From NCBI RefSeq assembly GCF_004346165.1, contig NZ_SLZZ01000012.1, positions 1 to 64,000 on the forward strand: DNA of 64,000 nt. Direction: 5' to 3'. Origin of the DNA: Muricomes intestini. Lineage in GTDB: Bacteria > Bacillota > Clostridia > Lachnospirales > Lachnospiraceae. The notes under the pieces are model-generated. The model was not told the DNA's origin and did not search any database. It saw only the letters and a program-made list of their open reading frames with translations. This document shows positions 57,686 through 64,000 of the stretch, piece after piece. The number at the start of each line of letters is the position of its first letter. The first letter of the stretch is position 1. The position numbers and the translations under genes were made by a program.

Positions 57686-59047
57686 ATGACACCAAAGGAG
57701 ATTTTAATTCAGACACTGAAACATCAGGAAACAGAGCAGGTAGCATGGGTACCTTTTGCCGGAGTGCATGCAGGAAGACTGCTGGGTTATACGGCAACAG
57801 AGGTTCTTCAGGATGAAGAGAAACTGTTCCAGTCTTTGATGGAAGTAAACAAACTTTATAAACCATCAGGACAGCCAGTTATTTTTGATCTGCAGGTAGA
57901 AGCAGAATGCCTGGGATGTGACCTGGTATGGGCAGACAATGCACCTCCGTCTGTATCCGAACATCCGCTGGAAGGCGAGGAAGAGCTGATAACTCCATGC
58001 TATTGCACGATTCCAACAAAAGAATCCGGAAGAATACCGATGATTTTGAATGTAATGAAGCGGATGAAAGAGAAAGTGGGAAAAACTACCGCATTGTACG
58101 GCCTGATCTGCGGACCATTTACATTGGCAACACATCTCCGGGGCAATGATATTTTCATGGATATGTATGATGACGAAGAGGCAGTAGAGGAATTTCTGAC
58201 ATATTGCGGCGCGGTGGCAATGAAAATGGCAGATTATTATATAGAAGCAGGAATGGATGTGATCGCAGTTGTGGATCCTCTGATTTCTCAGATTTCTTCA
58301 GATCATTTTAAACAATTTATGAGCGAACCATTCTCCAAATTGTTTGCTTATATCCGGGAAAAGGGAGCATATTCTTCTTTCTTTGTATGTGGAGATGCAA
58401 CAAGAAATATTGAAGTGATGTGCAAAACAAATCCGGATTCTATTTCTATTGATGAGAATGTGGATCTGCTGGCAGCAAAGGCAATTACGGATAAGTATAA
58501 TGTGGCAATCGGGGGAAATATACCGCTGACAACGATCATGCTACATGGAAGCCAGCAGGATAACATGAAGTTCGCGGTAGACCTGCTAGATAAAATAAAA
58601 AATAAGAAAAATCTTATTCTTGCGCCTGGATGTGATATGCCGTATGAGGTGCCGGTAGAAAATACTATTGGAATTGTACAGGCAATCAGAGAAACAGGTT
58701 CGGTACGGGAAATGCTGAAAAACTATGTGGCTCAGGACGATGCCATTGAGGTGGAACTGCCGGATTACGAACATCTGGAAAAACCGCTTGTAGAAGTATT
58801 TACACTGGATTCTGCAACCTGTGCGGCATGTACGTATATGATGGGCGCTGCGAATGAGGCGAAGAAAATATTCGGTGAAGCAATCGACATGGTGGAATAC
58901 AAATATACAAAAAAAGAAAACATTGCAAGATGTAAAAAAATGGGCGTTCCAAACCTGCCATCCATGTATATCAATGGAGAACTGAAATTCCGTTCACTGG
59001 TACCTTCCAAGGAAGAACTGGAAGAAGCACTACGTTCTGTGATGTAA
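57686..59047 (+). CDS. UroD-fold methyltransferase fused to a C-terminal thioredoxin-like domain
   Basis: Residues 1-~340 form the uroporphyrinogen-decarboxylase/MtaA fold (TPKEILIQTLKHQETEQVAWVPFAGVHAGRLLGYTA; GLICGPFTLATHL; VAVVDPLISQIS; FVCGDATRN; ILAPGCDMPYEVPVENTIGIV). In MtaA/MtbA/CmuA proteins this fold transfers methyl groups between a corrinoid protein and an acceptor or from a substrate. Residues ~365-453 are a separate domain starting VFTLDSATCAACTYMMGAA, with CAAC in the thioredoxin-type position. The fusion is unusual. The Zn-ligand pattern HxC is not obvious (FVCGD and APGC are candidates). Confidence 0.83.
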   Translation: MTPKEILIQTLKHQETEQVAWVPFAGVHAGRLLGYTATEVLQDEEKLFQSLMEVNKLYKPSGQPVIFDLQVEAECLGCDLVWADNAPPSVSEHPLEGEEELITPCYCTIPTKESGRIPMILNVMKRMKEKVGKTTALYGLICGPFTLATHLRGNDIFMDMYDDEEAVEEFLTYCGAVAMKMADYYIEAGMDVIAVVDPLISQISSDHFKQFMSEPFSKLFAYIREKGAYSSFFVCGDATRNIEVMCKTNPDSISIDENVDLLAAKAITDKYNVAIGGNIPLTTIMLHGSQQDNMKFAVDLLDKIKNKKNLILAPGCDMPYEVPVENTIGIVQAIRETGSVREMLKNYVAQDDAIEVELPDYEHLEKPLVEVFTLDSATCAACTYMMGAANEAKKIFGEAIDMVEYKYTKKENIARCKKMGVPNLPSMYINGELKFRSLVPSKEELEEALRSVM

Positions 59048-59049
59048 AT

Positions 59050-59979
59050 ATGAGCAGGTTATATTTAGTAACCGGATTTCTGGGAGCCGGAAAGACTACT
59101 TTTTTAAAAAATTTCCTAAAAATGTTTTCAGAAAAAAAGGTGCATGTGATCGTAAATGAATTTGGAAAAGAGGGAATAGATGGAGAGCTGCTCCGAGAGG
59201 TAGGAGCAGTTCTGAATGAAATCAACAACGGATCCATATTCTGTTCCTGCAGATTGGATAAGTTCGAAGAGGTTCTCGGAGAAGTATTGCATACAAAGCC
59301 GGATATCATAGTGGTAGAAGCCTCCGGATTGTCTGACCCGACCAATGTAAAGAAAATCCTGGGACAGAAGGATAAATTTCAGAATGTAGACTATATGGGG
59401 AGTATTTGTCTTGTAGATGCAGTTCATTTTTTGAAAGTATATGAAACAGCAGCTGTGATAAAAAAACAGCTCCATGTAAGTGATATGATTCTTCTAAATA
59501 AAAGGGATATGGTTTCTCAGGAACAGGCAGATGAAGTAAGAGACAAAGTCCGGATGCACCGGCCGGATATCCCTATATATGCGACGGTGCATGGCAGGAT
59601 ACAGAAGGGATGGATGGAAAAACTGGAACATATCTCCCAGGAAGAAAATGGGGAAGTTCTCCAAAGTGCTGATATCACATTGAGAAAATGTCTTCTGTAT
59701 GTAAAAGAGGATACAGCGCTTGATATTCTAGAGAATTTTATGAAAATGATCATGGATAATACATTCCGGATCAAAGGATTTGTCCGTATTCAGAAGGAAT
59801 GGTATCTGATCAGCTGTGTAGGGAATATTTTTCATGCAGAAAAATGCACGGAAAAGCAGGAGAAGGAAGCGAATATACTGGTCGTACTTTCAGGATACGG
59901 ACTTCCTGTAAAGAAATCCATGAAAAGAGCCATGGAATGGTATCCGGATGTGATTGAAAAGGTGGAATATGGGTCTTAA
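59050..59979 (+). CDS. CobW/COG0523-family GTPase
   Basis: This 309-aa protein has Walker A GFLGAGKTT, the NEFGKEGIDG switch, the IFCSCR metal motif (CxC instead of the usual CxCC), VVEASGLSDP and the NKRD base motif, followed by a C-terminal CobW domain. Members insert or chaperone metals. In this operon it could serve zinc or cobalt/corrinoid delivery to the UroD-fold enzyme. It starts 2 bp after the previous stop. Confidence 0.87.
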   Translation: MSRLYLVTGFLGAGKTTFLKNFLKMFSEKKVHVIVNEFGKEGIDGELLREVGAVLNEINNGSIFCSCRLDKFEEVLGEVLHTKPDIIVVEASGLSDPTNVKKILGQKDKFQNVDYMGSICLVDAVHFLKVYETAAVIKKQLHVSDMILLNKRDMVSQEQADEVRDKVRMHRPDIPIYATVHGRIQKGWMEKLEHISQEENGEVLQSADITLRKCLLYVKEDTALDILENFMKMIMDNTFRIKGFVRIQKEWYLISCVGNIFHAEKCTEKQEKEANILVVLSGYGLPVKKSMKRAMEWYPDVIEKVEYGS

Positions 59980-60022
59980 CAGGTAAAATGTATTCCGGAA
60001 AATCAAAGAGGCGTAATTAGGT

Positions 60023-60559
60023 ATGGAAATATTACGAGAACTGGAAAAAATTATTGAGGGGTGTGGTGTCTTTGAGTATGGGGTAATCGCCCCGAAACGA
60101 GTATCCTTTATGCAGGAAGTCCGGGCGATGTGTGAAGTCAATTCCTGCGGCACGTATGGCACCCGTTGGATTTGCCCGCCGGGGATTGGCAGCATTCAGG
60201 AATGTCGTGAGCGTTGTTTAGAATATCAGACAATGTTAGTCTTTACTGGCAAATACGAGCTGGAAGATTCTTTTGACTACGAAGGAATGATTGAGGGCAT
60301 TGATCGTTTTAAAAAGATGGTCAGGATGATTGATAAGGCTGTTAATCCCCTGCTTACCACATATCTTCTGTTGGGCAATGAGGGGTGTGATCGCTGTGAA
60401 ACATGTACTTATCCGGTATCCCCCTGTCGTTTTCCACAAAGGGTGCATCCACCGATTGAAAGTATGGGTATCATGGTTAGTGAGCTGGCAAAGCAAATCG
60501 GCATTAAGTATATTAACGGAAAAAATACTATTACTTATTTTGGGGCATTACTTTTTTAA
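60023..60559 (+). CDS. DUF2284 metal-binding protein
   Basis: This 178-aa protein carries many cysteines in the DUF2284 pattern: MCEVNSCGTYGTRWICPPGIGSIQECRERC and NEGCDRCETCTYPVSPCRFPQRVHP. Such proteins are thought to bind Fe-S or other metals and often lie beside corrinoid methyltransferases. Its biochemical role is unknown. Confidence 0.82.
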   Translation: MEILRELEKIIEGCGVFEYGVIAPKRVSFMQEVRAMCEVNSCGTYGTRWICPPGIGSIQECRERCLEYQTMLVFTGKYELEDSFDYEGMIEGIDRFKKMVRMIDKAVNPLLTTYLLLGNEGCDRCETCTYPVSPCRFPQRVHPPIESMGIMVSELAKQIGIKYINGKNTITYFGALLF

Positions 60560-60660
60560 ATGTAGTTGCAGCTGCTTTACTGTTTTTACAAAAAAAATAA
60601 AAAAATTACCACAATGGGAATATTTCATAAAGTATAATACAATTACAAGGAGGTAGTAAC

Positions 60661-61299
60661 ATGACTATTATTCAGGAAATATCAGAACTATTGCAAAAAG
60701 GAAGGGCGAAGAATGTAAAAGCACTCGTGCAGCAAGCTCTTGACGAAGAAATGGATCCAATTGAAGTTCTTAATGAGGGCTTACTGTCGGGGATGATGAT
60801 TGTCGGTGAAAAATTCAAAAATAATGAGGTGTTTGTGCCGGAGGTACTGGTAGCGGCCAGAGCTATGAATGCCGGGATCACTATTCTGGAGCCAAAACTT
60901 GTGGAAGCTGGCAATAAGCCAATAGGGAAGGCGGTTATTGGAACAGTGGAAGGTGATTTGCATGATATCGGCAAGAATTTGGTTATAATGATGTTTAAAG
61001 GTGCCGGCTTTGAAGTGCATGATATCGGTACTGATGTAGCTCCGCAGACTTTCATTGATAAAGCAGAAGAAATTGGGGCTGATGTGGTAGGAATGTCTGC
61101 CCTTTTAACGACAACAATGCCAAAGATGGAAGAAACTATTAACCTGATGAAAGAAAAGGGAGTGCGGGATAAATACATAGTAATGATTGGCGGCGCTCCG
61201 GTGACAGAAGGATTTGCTGAGCAAGTAGGTGCTGATTTTTATACGCCTGATGCGGCATCTGCTGCAGAAGTAGCAAAAAAAGCTGTTGTTGTAAAATAG
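60661..61299 (+). CDS. Corrinoid protein (methyltransferase B12-binding subunit)
   Basis: This 212-aa protein has the helical Met-synthase-type cap (about 1-85) and a B12-binding domain with the lower-ligand motif VEGDLHDIGKN (DxHxxG) plus MSALLTTTMPKMEE and IGGAPVTEGFAEQVGADFYTPDA. It carries the methyl group as methyl-Co(III) between methyltransferases, as MtaC/MttC/MtvC do. AAGGAGG precedes the ATG; TATAAT-type sequence at about 60633 suggests an extra promoter. Confidence 0.93.
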   Translation: MTIIQEISELLQKGRAKNVKALVQQALDEEMDPIEVLNEGLLSGMMIVGEKFKNNEVFVPEVLVAARAMNAGITILEPKLVEAGNKPIGKAVIGTVEGDLHDIGKNLVIMMFKGAGFEVHDIGTDVAPQTFIDKAEEIGADVVGMSALLTTTMPKMEETINLMKEKGVRDKYIVMIGGAPVTEGFAEQVGADFYTPDAASAAEVAKKAVVVK

Positions 61300-61309
61300 C
61301 TGACAGCCA

Positions 61310-62815
61310 ATGCAAAAATATAAAATAAAAGTTATAGAAAAAAATAAGGAGCAGGAGGTTACTGGTAAAGCTGACCAGAATTTTCTGGAAATCCTGAGAA
61401 ATCATGATATCGCCATAAATGCGTTGTGCAATGGGCAAGGAAAGTGCGGAAAGTGTAAAATTGAAATCCTTGACGGTGTCCAAAAAGGAGAGTGTTTGGC
61501 CTGTAAAACTTATCCGGTGGAAGATTGCCGAATTAAGATTCAGACACTTTCCCGGGAAACCTTTCATATTTTGAGCACCGGCACAGCTGCGAAACAACAT
61601 GGGGATAAGGTAAGCGCCGGCAGCAATCTGGGAATTGCTGCTGATATAGGTACTACTACTTTGGTCATGCAGCTGGTAGATATAGATAATGGCGCAGTTA
61701 TGAAAACTTACACGGCGTTAAATGAACAAGGGAGCTACGGTGCCGATGTAATCAGCCGTATTGAGGCGGCAAATAATGGGGCAGCCGAAATTTTGAAAAA
61801 AAGTATTTCCAGGCAGCTTGAGGAGGGCGTTAAGGAACTTAGTAAAAGTAAAAAGGCTCCCATAAAAAGAATGGTTATTGCTGCCAATATGACGATGGTA
61901 CACTTGCTGATGGGATATTCCTGTGAAAAACTTGGTGTTTACCCTTTTACGCCTGTAAATACAGAAACAATTGAAATTGACTTTGCAGCCCTTACTGGAA
62001 CGGCAGGGGAATCCTTTCCGGTGATTATCATACCGGGAATATGTGCCTATGTAGGCGGTGATATCGTTGCTGGACTCGTGGCTCTTGACTTCATAAAGTG
62101 TGAAGGAGTTCATATCCTCATAGACTTAGGAACTAATGGTGAAATGGCCATTGGTAATAAAAAGAAGATTTTAGTTACCTCAACGGCGGCGGGGCCGGCT
62201 TTTGAAGGAGGCAATATTTCCTCCGGTATCGGCAGTGTAGCGGGGGCTCTCAATAAAGCGACTTTAACAGAAGGTAAAATCAAGTACGAAACAATCATGG
62301 GAGCTCCTCTTGTCGGTATCTGTGGCTCCGGTGTAGTCGAATTAACCCATGAACTTCTTAAATCAGGTCTTGTTGATGAGACAGGGCTCATGGATGAAGC
62401 ATATTTTGATGAAGGCTATAGCTTGGATAAAACAGTCACTGGGAGTATGGTAAAGTTTACACAAAAGGATGTACGGGAGATTCAACTTGCAAAATCAGCC
62501 ATTCGTGCGGGCCTGGAGATGTTAATTTTACGTTATGGGGTTGCTTATGAGGAAATTGAGAAAATTTATATTGCAGGTGGCTTTGGATATTACCTGAATA
62601 TTAAAAAGGCTGTTGGTATCGGTTTATTACCGGGGCAATATGCGTGTAAGATTGAGGCTGCCGGCAATAGTGCACTCGCCGGTGCAAAATGTGTCTTAAC
62701 CGATGAGGCAGCACTAAAGGAAGGAGAACAGCTCGCAGCAAAAGCGGAGGAAATTCAGCTGGCTGCAGATAAAGAGTTTAATGAATTGTACATGAAAAAC
62801 ATGTATTTTGAATAA
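61310..62815 (+). CDS. Reductive activator of corrinoid proteins (RACo-like, ASKHA/DUF4445)
   Basis: This 501-aa protein has an N-terminal 2Fe-2S ferredoxin domain (CNGQGKCGKCKIEILDG...CLACKT) and a C-terminal ASKHA ATPase/DUF4445 domain (GIAADIGTTTLVMQLVDI; LIDLGTNGEMAIG; STAAGPAFEGGNISSGIGSVAGAL; YIAGGFGYYLNIKKAVGIGLLP). It restores inactive Co(II) corrinoid to Co(I) at the expense of ATP and an electron donor. It starts 10 bp after the corrinoid protein gene. Confidence 0.92.
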   Translation: MQKYKIKVIEKNKEQEVTGKADQNFLEILRNHDIAINALCNGQGKCGKCKIEILDGVQKGECLACKTYPVEDCRIKIQTLSRETFHILSTGTAAKQHGDKVSAGSNLGIAADIGTTTLVMQLVDIDNGAVMKTYTALNEQGSYGADVISRIEAANNGAAEILKKSISRQLEEGVKELSKSKKAPIKRMVIAANMTMVHLLMGYSCEKLGVYPFTPVNTETIEIDFAALTGTAGESFPVIIIPGICAYVGGDIVAGLVALDFIKCEGVHILIDLGTNGEMAIGNKKKILVTSTAAGPAFEGGNISSGIGSVAGALNKATLTEGKIKYETIMGAPLVGICGSGVVELTHELLKSGLVDETGLMDEAYFDEGYSLDKTVTGSMVKFTQKDVREIQLAKSAIRAGLEMLILRYGVAYEEIEKIYIAGGFGYYLNIKKAVGIGLLPGQYACKIEAAGNSALAGAKCVLTDEAALKEGEQLAAKAEEIQLAADKEFNELYMKNMYFE

Positions 62816-62828
62816 TGGCCGAGCATTA

Positions 62829-64000
62829 TCATCGAAATTGCTTTGGTGTTAATCCTGTATATTTTTTAAATACCTTTGAAAAGTAGCTTTGGTCCTCAAA
62901 ACCACTTGCAATGGCAATATCTATAATGGGAAAATCTGTATTGGAGAGCAGCCTCTTGCTCTCTTCAATGCGGACCATATTCAGATATTCTTTAAAGGAA
63001 GATCCGATGGACTGCTTAAACATGGTTGAAAAGTAAGAAGGGTGAAGATGCACATGCTTCGCAACATCTTCAAGAGTCAATACTTCGTTAAAATGTTTGG
63101 ATATGTAAATCATCGCTCTATGAATCAACTCATTATTTGGGGAAGGGATATAGTTGAATAGGCTTTCCGAGAAAGTTTCAACAATTTCCTGCAAATGATA
63201 GCAAAGGGAATCAATGGTACTGATTTGTTGGATATTTTTGAGGAATTCATTATTCAGTCTTAGGATATTATCCGTTGGTGCACCACCCTCAATAGCAGTG
63301 CGGGACAGTAAGGAACACAGTTCGATGGCTCTTGTCTTGGCAATTTCCAGACTGCTGTTCTTCGAAAACAATACATATCCAAGCAGGCTGTTCAGTACAG
63401 CATTTGCGGCACTTACATTGCCTAACTTTACCTGATGCAGCAGTTCCTTCTCTTGATCATAGGGGTAGGACTCAATGTTGATATTCTCTGCCTTGTACCG
63501 TTGGATAGATTCATTAATCAGCGATTGTTGCAGTAATTTATGATGATTATGGTTTAACTCTTCTTTACTTCCTTCTATCAGATTAGCAAACATATAGAAA
63601 AGTAAATGGCTGATGTGATTTACTCTTGCCGGTGAAATAATTGGTAAATTTTCTGTTTCATCATAAAGTTCCAGTGCCTGGTCAGTAGAGATATTATACT
63701 TTTTTACCAAATCAGATATTAGTATGGAATCCGGTGAATCCATTAAAAAGGGACCTGCCAGTATAGAGCCAAGGAAGGTCTTTTTAGTGATGAGAGGAAA
63801 TACTATATGATTTAGATTGGCGTGGCATGCAAAAATATATGGTTCACCCAGTGAAATCGCTTTTTTACTGGCCGAAGCATGCATCTTTTCACAGGTATCA
63901 GAAGCTGGAAGATATCGCTGAAAACAATGACAAAAGGAAGATGTCTGACCACTTCCGTCCAGATAATCTCCCTGGCTGTCAATAATCTGAATTGGAAGCT
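62829..64000 (-). CDS. PocR-type AraC-family regulator (5' end beyond window)
   Basis: The visible 390 codons run off the window edge; the frame is open to 63998 (LPIQIIDSQGDYLDGSGQTS, then CHCFQRYLPASDTCEKMHAS), so the ATG at 63884 is internal. The N-terminal part is a PocR/sensory domain with Cys residues (C...C...C, and ACHANLNHIVFPL), and the C-terminus an AraC double helix-turn-helix (LTLEDVAKHVHLHPSYFSTMFKQSIGSSFKEYL; IIDIAIASGFEDQSYFSKVFKKYTGLTPKQFR). PocR domains sense small C1/C3 compounds. It is convergent with the methyl-transfer operon and probably activates it. Confidence 0.88.
   Translation of the reverse strand, partial: LPIQIIDSQGDYLDGSGQTSSFCHCFQRYLPASDTCEKMHASASKKAISLGEPYIFACHANLNHIVFPLITKKTFLGSILAGPFLMDSPDSILISDLVKKYNISTDQALELYDETENLPIISPARVNHISHLLFYMFANLIEGSKEELNHNHHKLLQQSLINESIQRYKAENINIESYPYDQEKELLHQVKLGNVSAANAVLNSLLGYVLFSKNSSLEIAKTRAIELCSLLSRTAIEGGAPTDNILRLNNEFLKNIQQISTIDSLCYHLQEIVETFSESLFNYIPSPNNELIHRAMIYISKHFNEVLTLEDVAKHVHLHPSYFSTMFKQSIGSSFKEYLNMVRIEESKRLLSNTDFPIIDIAIASGFEDQSYFSKVFKKYTGLTPKQFR

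Noticed and set aside
1-64000. tRNA, rRNA or tmRNA genes
   Set aside because: None recognised by eye on either strand; a dedicated RNA search could still find one, for example near the ends of the window.

Overview
The window looks like chromosomal DNA of a gut Firmicute of the Lachnospiraceae/Clostridia type. The evidence is a queA-LysM/GH18 neighbourhood, T-box and lysine-riboswitch leaders, class Ia ribonucleotide reductase with NrdR-like boxes, a corrinoid methyl-transfer operon of the kind found in acetogens, and an integrated conjugative element of the Firmicute Tn1549/CTn type. No rRNA, tRNA or CRISPR array was seen.

Left chromosomal flank (1-12018): queA; a LysM + GH18 protein; an arsenic operon arsR-arsD-arsA with no adjacent efflux pump; a lysine-riboswitch-controlled polar amino-acid ABC transporter (binding protein fused to permease, then ATPase); a T-box (probable Trp specifier) in front of a TrpXYZ-type ABC transporter; a Cu/Zn superoxide dismutase-like protein; and the 3' part of an IS200 tnpA.

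Integrated conjugative element (about 12018-48983, 37 kb): the element is inserted inside that IS200 tnpA. The C-terminal part of tnpA lies at 11873-12018 and the N-terminal part at 48984-49310, in the same orientation. The element ends are imperfect 25-bp inverted repeats abutting a TA dinucleotide, and a large serine recombinase sits at the right end. The high-GC transfer backbone is parB, DUF7768-like, ardA, DUF6674-like, pcfB, virD4/traG, maff2, trbL/virB6-like, SpoVG-like, DUF7007-like, prgI, virB4, NlpC/P60, DUF4315, DUF4366, two Cys-rich genes, mobC, CD1845-like, relaxase, a sigma factor and the recombinase. Low-GC cargo interrupts it: a SIR2-HerA defence pair (30143-33497), and a mosaic at 35743-45400 that holds a second IS200 relic, an IS110 element with a candidate bridge RNA, TetR/nitroreductase, AraC/MFS, a PHP phosphatase, an ANT(6) aminoglycoside adenylyltransferase and broken resistance-type genes. 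An IS1182-type element (19564-21098) and an antisense VOC gene (22077-22508) also interrupt the backbone.

The most unusual feature is a 25-bp palindrome (12-bp arms, one central base) present in 18 intact copies plus one copy split by the IS1182 element. All copies lie between the element ends. Most sit between genes just before a ribosome binding site, but four are in frame inside genes and add the peptide TSGQ(L/V)GPKS or a close variant. The palindrome has no stop codon in any of its six frames, which recalls the Rickettsia palindromic elements. Other unexplained structure includes a roughly 265-nt folded noncoding region (46136-46401), a multi-hairpin region beside parB (13831-14040), and a 91-bp tandem repeat of hairpins and -10-like boxes upstream of cobK (50780-50970).

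Right chromosomal flank (48984-64000): the 5' part of IS200; a membrane GGDEF protein; a cobK-like reductase; nrdA-nrdB; an ECF S-component and DUF4430 pair probably for cobalamin uptake; and an operon with a BioB-like radical SAM protein, a UroD-fold methyltransferase fused to a thioredoxin-like domain, a CobW GTPase, DUF2284, a corrinoid protein and a RACo-type activator, ending in a convergent PocR/AraC regulator cut by the window edge. Cobalamin chemistry links most genes of this flank.
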